A stretch of 64,000 nt of DNA from Asparagopsis taxiformis (taxonomy: Eukaryota; Rhodophyta; Florideophyceae; Bonnemaisoniales; Bonnemaisoniaceae): assembly GCA_030407315.1 (NCBI GenBank), contig JALQPE010002458.1:59236-123235 (forward strand), in the 5' to 3' direction. The position numbers and the translations under genes are program-made. Below the pieces are notes generated by a model. It was given only the letters and a program-made list of their open reading frames with translations, was not told the origin of the DNA and ran no database searches. Shown piece after piece: positions 22,416-33,079 of the stretch. Each line of letters starts with the position of its first letter. The first letter of the stretch is position 1.

Positions 22416-23516
22416 ATGCATTAGCTATGTGCTCTAAACCGATTCTAACAAGCAGAAAGAATCCTCTCCTTCATGACGATGCTCTCGAATTGAGTGCAAT
22501 GCAACGGACTCCCTCCAGGAGAACGACAAAGCATCGTCTTTTGCAAGACATTTTCGTACGAAAAATAATCGAAACACATATTTGACTTTAACCTAACAGC
22601 TATCGCGAGCACCGTACTCAGCTAAATTTCCTCTGTAATTTCCTTCCTCCAACCAATCAATAGCCGCTTGGTCACAGGCTTAAAAGCCTTCCACTATTTG
22701 TCCTATCCATCGAAGAGGGTTCGATCCAGGCCTTGATGGGTGTGGAACCCGAGAACTTGAAAATGGAACATATTGCGACAGAGATGAGATGTCATTCTCT
22801 TTCGTTTACTTTTTTCTAACAAGATTCTAAACGTCTACGCAGCGGAACGAACCCAATGTCGTCCGTCCGTTTTCAGCCCGGTGAGATGTTTTTGCCATTA
22901 ACGGAGGTGGAGGCGGCTATGGAGGAAGCCTGCGGTTCGGGTATTCTTTCCATTAACGGAGGTGGAGGTGGCGGCTTTGGAGGAAGCCTGGAGAACATGT
23001 GAGATGTCAGTACCCATGGATCACAAGAAAAACATGTAGAGGTCCAGTTTGGATATTGTTGCCATTAACGGAGGCGGAGGAGGCGGCTACGGTGGAAGCC
23101 TGGAGAGCATGTGAGATGTCAGTACCCATGGATCACATGAAGAACATGTTGAGGTGCGGTTCGGATATTCTTTCCATTAACGGAGGCGGAGGAGGCGGCT
23201 ACGGTGGAAGCCTGGAGAAGAATAGAATAGTCCTATACCCATGGATCACAAGTAGACGTAGTTGGGCTCCTTTTCGAAGCCCATTCGTCTCTTGAATAAA
23301 TTTAGCACCCAAATCATATACGATTGCCGAGTTGACACCCCGTATGTCTCGTTGGTAGAAATAGCAGGGGTTCCACCACTCAGCTGGCGGGAAGTAGTTA
23401 CTGATTATATGAGATATGGCTTAGCTCCCGCCAAAACCGATAGCTCTGGGCTCAGGTTCTCCAAATGTGGTTATACGAATGTGTTCTGACAATGGTAGAA
23501 GACGAATATCTGCATC
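22416..23516 (+). repeat. element spacer E, copy 2
   Basis: Same order as at 12001-13055: AGCAGAAAGAATCC..., then the Gly-rich minisatellite (about 22895-23220, more units than copy 1), then the small ORF. The ORF's first ATG is followed by stops here, and the frame is open only from about 23262 to 23489. Confidence 0.7.
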
Positions 23517-23784
23517 CTGCTTTGAATTAAAATTTGGGCTATTCTCAAAAACATGCACATGTGAACATGTTTTTGAGATGGGGGTGTGCCGTACGGCACA
23601 ATCGACCGCCGAAATCGATGTTTTTTGCAATATTTTTTCTGCCCGAAATTGTAGAATTTCTGGGCTGGCCAGCAATGCATCTGAGTCGGACATCCCCACG
23701 TCCAGTGGCCGTCCGGATGTCGCTCACCTGGTAAGCGTGAGGCACCTGTGTCAACCTATGTGACTGGCGGCCTTGCAGTACAAC
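23517..23784 (-). repeat. R repeat unit and short flank
   Basis: Hairpin core 23544-23577 and GTGCCGTACGGCAC, then about 90 bp matching 13263-13365. It directly precedes the methyltransferase-SET gene. Confidence 0.8.
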
Positions 23785-24030
23785 ACTCAAAGGCAGGGAA
23801 TCACAATCTTTTTAAAATTTTTTCTCTACCACGTATCCGTCACAACTTATTACCTACACCGGTTACGGGTTTCAAGACCTTTCCAGTGCTGTGTACCCGT
23901 ATACTCTGTTCCGTTCGATATCAACCAGTGTTCCTCACGAAAGAGTGCAAACGTCACGAGATACGTCGTCAAATTTGACTGTCTCGCCGAGCGGTCGCCA
24001 TCCTGTACCGAATTTTCCACTCATTCCATT

Positions 24031-27000
24031 ATGACGAATAAGCGCAGGCGCAACAGCAATCCGATCGTTGACGACGCAACCGTGCCAATTCTGCGCGAAC
24101 CCGCTAGCCCTTGGGAGGATTCTAGTGACATGGGTACACGTCGAAACGTAGGTCGCGCCGCCCGCGAAACTACTCTCGCTGGCAAAGACTTCCTCCGCCT
24201 CTTGCTGGATTTATTCGCCCACTCAAGTTTCGCAGACTTGACGGACAAGCCGGGAGGTTTCACATACGCGGACCTTGGCGCTTGGGTTGCGCAGGGCACG
24301 GAAGAACAATTTGTGGCGCTGCAAGGTCGACTCAGCATGTCCTTCAGCGGTCGTTCGAAGAATGCTGGAGTCGAGGCGGATGTTGCCGAAATCGTCATGG
24401 CAGAGATGAACGTTGAGCGAGCCAAGCAGATTGTTCGTCTGGCATTACCCATTGCCGAGTTTTCAAGACAGGATGAGCGTATCGGGCAATGGGTTGAGCA
24501 CTGCATCCTTTCTGGGATCGTGCCGCAGACCTTCCTTATTGGATGTAACATGCTTCCTTCGCCACTACAGGCGCCGCAGCGCGGGGAACCAAGCGCCTTC
24601 GTTCTTGCTCCACCGGAAACGTTCGAGGTATTGATGTATTTCCAAGCGTTGTCTATCATCCGAAATCACAACAAGAACCTGCCGCGTCGCCGAATAGGAG
24701 ATGCGGCCGAAGAGGGGAACGAAGCCGCACGCGTCCCAGCCCATCGGAAAAGCACTAATCGAGCTTGTTACGTGGTTCAAGTTTTATACCATGCTTGGAC
24801 CGATGTGGCCTACGCCGCAAAGTTTTCCAGCTTCGAAGAGTTGATGGCGCCGTACATCATTTTCGACAGCAGTGAGCATTGGTTTGACGTGCTCGATGAA
24901 GGTCTATTCGCACCGATGGAGCAGAAGCTAGATCTCTACCACAACAAAGCTCCCCTATCTCATCCTGATGGATATGGTGGAAAAGTAGAGACAAGAACCA
25001 GTGCGCAGCACAGTGCATTTAGGGACCTTGTGAGGAAGTTCTTCGACCGGTTGCAGTTTCTTATCGTCAACCCGGACCTGTACACCTGGCCGGAGTCCGA
25101 CCGCTGGGGGGCACTGGAAATATACTTCTCAAGCGGAAATCCGGACAAGCTGCCAGCGTATTTTGACACCCTCGACGAAGACGTTATGGCTGTCCTCCGC
25201 CCGGCACCACAAGCCGCGGACGCAGAAAAGGTCCCCAAGCCGGTTGATGACACTCCCACTCGTCGCAACACAGGAGGGAGAGGTTTGGTTCCGTCGACAA
25301 GACACACAACCAGGCTTCAACTTGGACCTGGGAGGACCAGTCTTACTGCCCAAGGGCCGTCTCCCCCGTCACCGTCACCCCATGCGACAGAAGAGCAGGA
25401 AAGTGAAGGGCAGGCTCTCGCAAAGGACTTTCTTTCGAAAATGAGTCAGTATTGCCGGGTGTACGACGTCCCTTTCGAAGATTTGGTCAGTGCCGACGAG
25501 AGCCGAGAACACGTGCCCATCACGGGCAACGTTCAGCTCATTCTGACTGATCCGCCCTACAATGTTCGTCGTAAGAGGAACGATTCCAACTCTTCGTACG
25601 ACAGGCTAACTGCAGAAGATATGCAGGCTAGCATCGAAGTGTTTGACGAGCTGTTGCGCCCCGGTGGCCACGGCATCGTGTTCTGCTCGGTTTTGCAGTT
25701 CTACGAATGGTTCCATTACTTGGAAACGTACAAAGGACCGCAGTCAGAAGGCCCAACCGATACTGCTGCCAGTGATGACGGGTCGGATGAAGAAGAGGTT
25801 ACGTCCATGAATTCGGACTCCGAAGCATCGCAGCACAGTGGCGAAGAAAGTGCGGATGAGGAGGAGGACGAGGAGGAGGAGGACGTCGTTCGGAATTCAG
25901 TTTTCTTCGTTGACGAGGTACCTCTGTTGTTTGTCCGACTACCTGGGCACCTCTATCAAATGCCGGGGCGGAAGAGGTACCAACGCATGAACATGGCAGA
26001 GGTCGCTATCCACTTCTGGAAGCGAGGTGTTCCGTTCAAGACCGGAAGCGAGATGGTGGCCTATAGGAACCACGGATACATGGACGGCACGTACCCGGCG
26101 TGGTGCAACGTCACCATCAATATGCCCGCCATCGATTCGAATGAGATGGTGTGGCGAACAAGGAGCACAACCGGTGCTACGGTCAGAGTTCGTGCAGAGC
26201 AGAAGAGCGTCGCTCTCATGATGGAGTTGATCAGCCAGCATTCACAGCCTGGTGATATTGTTGTCGATCCATTCTCTGGCACTTTCGCAACGGGAAAAGC
26301 AGCTATGAGCTTGCCTGAGCACCGTGTTTTCGTCGGCAGTGACATGGACAAATTGTGTGTGGTACGATCGCTTCCAAAGCTGTGTGCAGTCATGTCACGT
26401 GTAATTCTTTCAAACAACACTGACATGAGGGTCACGACAGAAGCGAAACAGAGTGCTGAGAAGTTCTTGGCGTCCCCCTCTGTCACGATGCGTACGCAGA
26501 GGGAACGCAGGATCATCGAACCCCCACCTGGCCTTCCCCTGTACCAGAGGTTCCCGAAATATATTCGGCAGTACCTCTGGCAGCTGTGCCCAGAGTCGAT
26601 TGCGTCGCGCGAGCACATGGAGAAACCGGTACATTATTGGCCACCTTCCCTGCGCCGCTGGTTGCAAACTGAAAACCCTCGCGTGATGCGGGCACACGAT
26701 TGTGTTGCGAAAAAATTGAGCGTTCGACCATCGCTGATTAAGCATCCAAATGCAGGAAGAGGGCTCTTCGCTGAACAGACATTTAATGTTGGTGACGAAG
26801 TATGTGCATACTACGGAACTGTTGTGTACTCTGATATGAGCAAGGAGTCGATGAGGTTCGCGTACGGAGAGGGTCACATGGCGATAACGAAGGAAACATT
26901 CTTGATGTATGCTATCAAGCTGTATGCAACAGCGGAGGACGACGAAAACATCGAGCATCCAATTTGGATTGTTCCGGCTCCGTTCTGTTCGGCGCAGTTC

Positions 27001-27228
27001 ATCAACGACCCGCGGTATTTGCGAGGTGAGGACACTCCGGCGGAAGACACCAGGCGGATGGCCAACGTCGAGTTTGTCGAGAACTACAGCAGCGGTTCGA
27101 CGGGGAAGAAGCTCAAGGCGAAGGACCTAGAAAATCCGAAGATCATTGTAGTACGTGCAATCCGCGATATCCGTCCGGGGCAGGAGCTCTACGTTCATTA
27201 TGGGACAGCGTTTAGAGCATGGAATTAG
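24031..27228 (+). CDS. DNA methyltransferase-SET domain fusion
   Basis: 1065 residues. The ATG at 24031 (MTNKRRRNSN) is the first Met in a frame that stays open upstream to about 23773. Residues 1-480 are of unknown fold, with a basic start. A base methyltransferase follows: motif IV DPPY at 507-510 and AdoMet motif I DPFSG at 746-750, so the order is the permuted (beta-class) one used by N6-adenine and N4-cytosine enzymes. An acidic Glu/Asp insert of about 60 residues lies between them. The C-terminal SET domain shows GRGLFA at 909, FIND at 990-993, NVEF at about 1015 and ELYVHYG at 1052-1058, as in lysine methyltransferases. One chain would thus carry a DNA and a protein methylation centre. 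An AATAAA lies at 27260. It is intact, and no second copy is visible in the window. Confidence 0.8.
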   Translation: MTNKRRRNSNPIVDDATVPILREPASPWEDSSDMGTRRNVGRAARETTLAGKDFLRLLLDLFAHSSFADLTDKPGGFTYADLGAWVAQGTEEQFVALQGRLSMSFSGRSKNAGVEADVAEIVMAEMNVERAKQIVRLALPIAEFSRQDERIGQWVEHCILSGIVPQTFLIGCNMLPSPLQAPQRGEPSAFVLAPPETFEVLMYFQALSIIRNHNKNLPRRRIGDAAEEGNEAARVPAHRKSTNRACYVVQVLYHAWTDVAYAAKFSSFEELMAPYIIFDSSEHWFDVLDEGLFAPMEQKLDLYHNKAPLSHPDGYGGKVETRTSAQHSAFRDLVRKFFDRLQFLIVNPDLYTWPESDRWGALEIYFSSGNPDKLPAYFDTLDEDVMAVLRPAPQAADAEKVPKPVDDTPTRRNTGGRGLVPSTRHTTRLQLGPGRTSLTAQGPSPPSPSPHATEEQESEGQALAKDFLSKMSQYCRVYDVPFEDLVSADESREHVPITGNVQLILTDPPYNVRRKRNDSNSSYDRLTAEDMQASIEVFDELLRPGGHGIVFCSVLQFYEWFHYLETYKGPQSEGPTDTAASDDGSDEEEVTSMNSDSEASQHSGEESADEEEDEEEEDVVRNSVFFVDEVPLLFVRLPGHLYQMPGRKRYQRMNMAEVAIHFWKRGVPFKTGSEMVAYRNHGYMDGTYPAWCNVTINMPAIDSNEMVWRTRSTTGATVRVRAEQKSVALMMELISQHSQPGDIVVDPFSGTFATGKAAMSLPEHRVFVGSDMDKLCVVRSLPKLCAVMSRVILSNNTDMRVTTEAKQSAEKFLASPSVTMRTQRERRIIEPPPGLPLYQRFPKYIRQYLWQLCPESIASREHMEKPVHYWPPSLRRWLQTENPRVMRAHDCVAKKLSVRPSLIKHPNAGRGLFAEQTFNVGDEVCAYYGTVVYSDMSKESMRFAYGEGHMAITKETFLMYAIKLYATAEDDENIEHPIWIVPAPFCSAQFINDPRYLRGEDTPAEDTRRMANVEFVENYSSGSTGKKLKAKDLENPKIIVVRAIRDIRPGQELYVHYGTAFRAWN

Positions 27229-27259
27229 GGTCACGAAAGATGTTTTCATTTCGACTACA

Positions 27260-27265
27260 AATAAA
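27260..27265 (+). terminator. candidate poly(A) signal
   Basis: AATAAA, 32 bp after the stop of the methyltransferase-SET gene. Confidence 0.4.
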
Positions 27266-27454
27266 GCTACGTTCCAGAGTTGAAGTATATCATATAATGC
27301 AGAATGTCCAGCCACCATTAGTCCAGGGTGAAACCTATTCGGCAGTACTCGCCTGTCAAAAACCAATCGTTCACACTCTAGGTGCACTTCGTCCGAGCAG
27401 TGAACCTGACTGCTTGGTTGCTGTTATGCGTGCAGATGCAAAATACAAGACCAA

Positions 27455-28555
27455 GTTGAAATGGACGCCCGGTGGATGTCCAGCTCAGTTGCATTGCTGT
27501 CCAGCCCAGAAATTCTACAATTCAGGGCAGAAAAAATATTGCAAAAAACATCGATTTCAGCGGGTCGATTGTGCCGTACGGCACACCCCCATCTCAAAAA
27601 CATGTTCACATGTGCATGTTTTTGAGAATAGCCCAAATTTTAATTCAAATCAGGGTGTCTAATTTGGCCACAACGGCCCCAGGAACCGACCGCCGCCCCG
27701 AGTGGGGTTGTCACTGGCTTCTGTAAGCACTAACTGTAAGGCTAAATGGCGTCTGACAAAGGGTCAATTTCAGGCTCAATACGCCAGGGACAGGTCTTGG
27801 TCCTTGTTCCATCATGGTCCCACCCCACTCTCTCACGACCAACCTGAAATGCACGTCCGGTGGATGTCCAGCTCGATTGCACTGCTGGCCAGCCCGGAAA
27901 TTCTAAAATTTCGGGCACAAAAAAATTGTAAAAAATCAACGATTTCAGCGGGTCGTTTGTGCCGTACGGCACACCCCCATTTCAAAAACATGTTCACATG
28001 TGCATGTTTTTGAGAATAGCCCAAATTTTAATTCAAATCAGGGTGTCTAATTTGGCCACAACGGCCCCAGGAACCGGCCGCCGCCCCGAGCGGGGTCATC
28101 ACTGGCTTCTGTAAGCACTAACTGTGAGGCTAAATGGCGCCGGAAGATGGGCCGATTGCAGGCTTCAAGCCTAAGTTATGCTAGGGAGAAATCTTCTTCC
28201 GTGTTTCATCATGGTCCCGCCTTACTCCCTCAACAGAAACACTACTCACCCATCACGTTACTCATATTCCGTGCACTTTATATTAGTAGTGAACCCGCCT
28301 GCTTAGTTGCTGCAATGCGTGGATGTAGGCAGCACACGACCAACCTGAAATGGACGTCCGGTGGATGTCCATCTCAGATGCACTGCTGGCCAGCCCAGAA
28401 ATTCTAAAATTTCGGGCACAAAAAATCTTGCAAAAATCAACGATTTGGGCGGGTCGATTGTGCCGTACGGCACACCCCCATCTCAAAAACATGTTCACAT
28501 GTGCATGTTTTTGAGAATAGCCCAAATTTTAACTCAAATCAGGGTGTTCCCCGGA
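27455..28555 (+). repeat. three R repeat units
   Basis: Hairpin cores at 27593-27626, about 27981-28014 and 28482-28515, all in the direction opposite to the units before 24000. GTGCCGTACGGCAC is present in each. They separate the methyltransferase-SET and ParB-dioxygenase genes. Confidence 0.85.
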
Positions 28556-28891
28556 TAAAGGGGTGCTCGCAGCCGCCCCAAAAGCCGCCTAGCTTGACAG
28601 CTGTAATTTTAACACATTACACATCAAGGACACTGCCTGCTTCACGCCACCTCGTCAGGTTTCGAGAGCCCGACTCGGGCCCGTTCTGAACGGACACTCA
28701 CATCTCGATTGCCTGTCTTGCATTCCAGCGGTCACGATAGGTGTGTACCTAACAAAATTTCGGTTGTATTGTGTTATTATTTCCAGCGATTGGCGTTCAC
28801 GACCATTCTTCAACTTAACGTGAAACATACCATCCACATCACTCGAATACGTCAACGTCAACCATCTCTTTTCCTTTCCAACTCAACAACC
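28556..28891 (+). promoter_or_regulatory. 5' leader of ParB-dioxygenase copy 2
   Basis: Conserved in all copies. It contains a possible 46 bp 5' leader intron at 28741-28786 (GTGTGTACCTAAC...TTTCCAG). A GC-rich hairpin, CCCGACTCGGG, lies near 28669. Confidence 0.4.
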
Positions 28892-31800
28892 ATGGCGGAT
28901 ACGCATTTCAGCAGTTTGTTTTCAACGGTTTGCGGCGATCAAGTGAGCGCGTCAGCGGAGTCGCGCGGACTCAAGCGCGGCGTCGATGTCGACTTGTTTG
29001 CGGACGTGGACGGTGCGGCTGTGCATATTGGGACGGCTTCGGTGAGCACTGCTGGTGGCGATGTTGGCCTTCCGCGCACGCTGCACAACCACAAGCTGCC
29101 GGAAACCGACGAGGCCGACTATATCGTCGTGCGCAACATTGCGACTAAGGACAAGTTCAAGGACCTCCCGTTCCCGTACATGTTTGATGGCGCCGAGGGA
29201 CCGCCGGAGACGATGGGTGGAGCATACGCCGCGGCGTTTTACCCTTGGGATACTCGGATGATGCGCCCCGCTGCGGAGGATGGCTCTAGCGACATTCGTA
29301 CCCCTGCTGCAGCGTCAAACTTCAACGCAGCGACGAACCAGGCCAGCTCGGGACGGATGCCCAGTACCGGTCCAGCAGGCGAAATCACTGGTTCGGGGGG
29401 TACGAAGCATCCAGCACGCTCCGTCCCGGTTTCGGGAGGCACGAAGCGCCCTGCTCGCTCTGCCAGAGCCTCCAGTGGAGGCACGAAGCACCCTGCTCGC
29501 TCCAACGTCACCGAAGCTACTACGCAGGACGTAACCGAGGTGGACGACGAACCGGAGGTGGCGGAAAGCATTCGTGAGCAGCAGGGGACGCAAATTATGG
29601 TGCCCAAGTTTGTGACGTCGGATTACGTCGGAGAAGGAGCGACTGTGTTGGTGAGGCAGCTAGTGGAACCGGCCGTGACCCTTCGCGATGTCAAAGAAGA
29701 CCACGTGGAGGACCTGCGCAACAATATGTTGGCGGTGGGGTATGTGAGCTCTTCGCGTATCACTGTGACGGTGCTGAGGTCGCAGAACACGCATTTGTCC
29801 GCCGACACGCGTCTGTTCCAGAATGGCAAATTCCATGCCAATGCGAACGTGACCGTGATCGACGGACTGCATCGTCTCAATGCTATGCATAGCATTGCGG
29901 ATGACTTCACGCGCCTCACCCGTATGCACAGAACCAAGCTGCCACAGGAGGCAAACCGCTTGCGCTGGGTTACTCAGCCTCTGGATGTGTACTACCTTCG
30001 CCGCAAGGACGACAGTGATCTCCAGCCTCATGAGATCATCCACAAGAGTGCAGAGTCGAACCATACGACTGGGACGCAACTGACGGAGCGCTCCCTGGTT
30101 CGAATCTTGTCGTCCATCCAGCAGTTCATCCGTACGATTGCTGTTGCAAACAACGTGGAAAACGCTGGCGACTTGCGTGAGTCTGATGTCATCCGAACAT
30201 TGTTCGAGGCGCAGTTCATGGGGATGATGAATTCGACGAACACGGCTCGGCGGTGGACGCGTTTGGCTATAGCAACGCTGAAGCATCCTGTTCTCGACGA
30301 CGTGTTGCGTGAGCTGAACAATTCCGAGCGCCGCAACGAGATTGGGATAACGCACCTGGACCACAAGATAGTGCGCGAGTTGCTGGAAGAAAACTTTGTC
30401 TTCGTCTTGCGTGGTCTTTCGGAGTACTTGAACCCTGCTCATGGCGGACGTCCGGATGGACGCTTTGACGTGAACGACTTTTATACATACGTCCGTCGCG
30501 TGACTGCAATAGCAAATTCTCTGTACGCTGCGTTTGGGCGCCCAAAGAGTATTATGCGCAAGTCATTTCTGAGCACAGAGATGGCAATTGGGTCGGTTAA
30601 GCAGCCGAAGGAGTTGCAATGGCATCTCACCAATGCCATTGCAATGTATAGAGGGGACGACCGGAGCAGTGAGGTTCGAATGCGACGGAGAACCACGCGT
30701 TTACAGGATTTGGAAACGAACTTGAAAGAGTTTTTCAATCCGACATTGAAGAAGAAGACTAAGGCTCGACGCAAACGCCGCCCTTCTGCTGCCAATGTGA
30801 GACTCACTCACAAGAAGCAGCGGAATGTCGAACATGAGCCTGCTTCGCATGGCATCCGCCGCCGTTCACAGCGACTTCGCTCGACGGGGAGCACACGCCT
30901 CGAGGAAGAAGAGCCGGTTGTGGTACAACAATCCGCCGGGGAAGAAGAGCAGGCCGTTGTTGATAAACCCACCGATCAACAACAAGCCACTGCTTCCGGT
31001 GATGAGGTTGACGAAGACTCCGCCCGTTCCCCCGATTCTGCCGTTGAGATTGTCCCCCAAGATAACCAACGTGCTGGTGCGACTCCCTCCAACCAAGAAT
31101 CTGTCCATACCGCTTCGGACGAGGAAGACAAACAGGGTGCAGACGAGGGCCAAGTCGAAAGCAAGGGGGTCCGCGAAGTGACAATTACATTCACTGTTCC
31201 GGAAGGAGTGGAAGTCGATGAAGACGGTTACATCGTTCGTGACTCTCCTTCTGAAGACGACCTCCTCTTCGACGACCGTATGCCGTCTCTTCCTGACGAT
31301 TTCGAAGACCGAGCCGAAGGGCATCATCTGGCGCAGCGTCCCGCGGATGTCATCGCATCGGTGAGGGTTGGCTGTCTGCCCCCGATTGAGCTCAGGTTGT
31401 TATTGGAGAGTGTGGAAATCGATGAGGAGGGCAGAGAGGTGAGGTATTTGAAGCAAGTGGCGATGGACCCTGTGTTTGAGGGGCTGCATATTCCGGAAGA
31501 ACATCGGGCTCGTGTGCTATTCGAAATCGATCACGTCTATCCGATGTTCTTCGCAGCGTGGAAGATGGCTGCCAAGGCGATGTGTGAGCCTACATCGACG
31601 TTTCTACCCTCGAGGCTGGACTTCGCTCAGGTTGCGCGAATGTCTACAAGCTGGAAGGATTCGTATGAGGCCGGCACTGGTATGGCGTACTTCCACAATT
31701 GCCGAACGGAAATCAACGAGCGAGGGTATACGGTGATGCACAATTTCGCGGATGTAAGCTACCTAGATGCGTCGGACAAGTTCCCATTTGACTTGGGTCT

Positions 31801-32824
31801 CATGGAAGAAATTCCTAACCAGGAATTGTTTCGGTACTTTTTGGGAACGTGGGAGGGGGAGCAGGTGCACAAGGACCCTGGGAACCGGCAGCTGTGGAGT
31901 CCCATTGTCAATACGGGGGACGATGAAACAGACGAGAAGAACCGGAATGAGGGGAGGGCTCGCTTCACGTCTACGCGCCACTGCCTGGTTGACTATGCCG
32001 AGAACGATGAGACGCATATCGACCGGTTCAAGTTTGTGACGCGGCGAGCCCTGCTGGATGTGTGGTTGGGAATCCTTGTCCGGCTGACAGGGCTGGAGGA
32101 GTGCGGTTTACCGGGAGAAAAACTTGTCATGCCGGCATCTGGGGGACGGTTTTTGATAACGGGAAAGGGGTGTCCTCGGCAGGTCCCACACAATGATTTC
32201 CCTGTTCCTCCTCGCGACCGCAAAGATCAACTTCCGGGTTACTTTGTTATTGCCAACGGAGATGACCCATTCCCTATCTGGGTGTGTCCAGGGTCCCACA
32301 AGTACGTCTTTTCCAAAGCGCTGGAATTAGATATGTACGCCAAGACGATGAAGCTGAAGAAGGTAATCGTTCCGCCACGTTCAGTCTTCATCGGTCACGG
32401 CCATGTACAACATGCCGGGGCAGGGCATGTCGACAGAGTTGTGTCACACACGACAACGAGGTATCACACGTATTTCAGGAATGCGTCGTATCCGATTCCC
32501 GACAATGTTTCGTTTGGTTTCATCAGGCGGTTGGGATTCGAAGAAGAAGTCATCGCCAATGCTCCGCGCCGGTCTGCAAGGCAAAGTCAACCGGCACCTG
32601 TCAATGTTCGCCACAAGACAGTTGTTCCCATCCCGGTCAAGAAAGATGGTAGGCCGAAGACAGGGCAGCTCCGAATGATGCGGATGAAGACGACAGAACC
32701 TCGCAAGGATGTAATGCACACACCGAGTGTGGCCCCGGTAGTGCCTCTTCTGCCGGGACAACCTGGATATCTAGTTCACTATCATAGTGAGGACGAAGAG
32801 GAAGAACAGTTTTCCGACGGCTAG
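28892..32824 (+). CDS. ParB-2OG dioxygenase fusion, copy 2
   Basis: 1310 residues from ATG 28892 (MADTHFSSLF). A low-complexity N-terminus carries GGTKRPARSARASS-type repeats near 175-215. About 250-330 is a ParB/sulfiredoxin-like domain with VIDGLHRLNAM (near residue 322), followed by a helical region and the ParB-like phrase LQPHEIIHKSAESNH. A basic NLS-like block (KKKTKARRKRR) and acidic stretches come next. The last 350 residues form a 2OG-Fe(II) dioxygenase-like domain: NERGYTVMHNF, metal-binding PHNDF, GHGHVQHAGAGH and RYH. Parts differ from copies 1 and 3: EEHRARVLFEIDHVYP, and the last about 40 residues beginning EPRKDVMHTPS. This suggests mosaic exchange. Nuclear DNA oxidation or demethylation is inferred. 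A protein substrate is possible. Confidence 0.75.
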   Translation: MADTHFSSLFSTVCGDQVSASAESRGLKRGVDVDLFADVDGAAVHIGTASVSTAGGDVGLPRTLHNHKLPETDEADYIVVRNIATKDKFKDLPFPYMFDGAEGPPETMGGAYAAAFYPWDTRMMRPAAEDGSSDIRTPAAASNFNAATNQASSGRMPSTGPAGEITGSGGTKHPARSVPVSGGTKRPARSARASSGGTKHPARSNVTEATTQDVTEVDDEPEVAESIREQQGTQIMVPKFVTSDYVGEGATVLVRQLVEPAVTLRDVKEDHVEDLRNNMLAVGYVSSSRITVTVLRSQNTHLSADTRLFQNGKFHANANVTVIDGLHRLNAMHSIADDFTRLTRMHRTKLPQEANRLRWVTQPLDVYYLRRKDDSDLQPHEIIHKSAESNHTTGTQLTERSLVRILSSIQQFIRTIAVANNVENAGDLRESDVIRTLFEAQFMGMMNSTNTARRWTRLAIATLKHPVLDDVLRELNNSERRNEIGITHLDHKIVRELLEENFVFVLRGLSEYLNPAHGGRPDGRFDVNDFYTYVRRVTAIANSLYAAFGRPKSIMRKSFLSTEMAIGSVKQPKELQWHLTNAIAMYRGDDRSSEVRMRRRTTRLQDLETNLKEFFNPTLKKKTKARRKRRPSAANVRLTHKKQRNVEHEPASHGIRRRSQRLRSTGSTRLEEEEPVVVQQSAGEEEQAVVDKPTDQQQATASGDEVDEDSARSPDSAVEIVPQDNQRAGATPSNQESVHTASDEEDKQGADEGQVESKGVREVTITFTVPEGVEVDEDGYIVRDSPSEDDLLFDDRMPSLPDDFEDRAEGHHLAQRPADVIASVRVGCLPPIELRLLLESVEIDEEGREVRYLKQVAMDPVFEGLHIPEEHRARVLFEIDHVYPMFFAAWKMAAKAMCEPTSTFLPSRLDFAQVARMSTSWKDSYEAGTGMAYFHNCRTEINERGYTVMHNFADVSYLDASDKFPFDLGLMEEIPNQELFRYFLGTWEGEQVHKDPGNRQLWSPIVNTGDDETDEKNRNEGRARFTSTRHCLVDYAENDETHIDRFKFVTRRALLDVWLGILVRLTGLEECGLPGEKLVMPASGGRFLITGKGCPRQVPHNDFPVPPRDRKDQLPGYFVIANGDDPFPIWVCPGSHKYVFSKALELDMYAKTMKLKKVIVPPRSVFIGHGHVQHAGAGHVDRVVSHTTTRYHTYFRNASYPIPDNVSFGFIRRLGFEEEVIANAPRRSARQSQPAPVNVRHKTVVPIPVKKDGRPKTGQLRMMRMKTTEPRKDVMHTPSVAPVVPLLPGQPGYLVHYHSEDEEEEQFSDG

Positions 32825-33079
32825 ATATCTTAACAACAACTACTTTAGCAAACAATTATCGAGAATATAATCATCTCCTTTATCACTTTCAATCTATGAA
32901 CCTACTATAATGCACTTCCGTTCCATGCTTTCAAACTAGATTGTCCATTCCCTAGTGGGTTGGAGCATGATTCCAGGACGATTCCCTCACATCTCTAGAC
33001 TCGATGGTCTATGCTAGAAATAGCAGAACAATTGGGTTTATACGTGCTTCATCGCCAACTTGCTTCTGGTAATGGCTGG

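Noticed and set aside
23773..24030. Longer N-terminus for the methyltransferase-SET protein
   Set aside because: No ATG in frame before 24031; the open frame upstream is probably 5' leader.
28709..28891. Longer N-terminus for ParB-dioxygenase copy 2
   Set aside because: The extra 61 codons begin at a TTG and are not open in the same way in copies 1 and 3; MADTHFSSLF at 28892 is shared by all.
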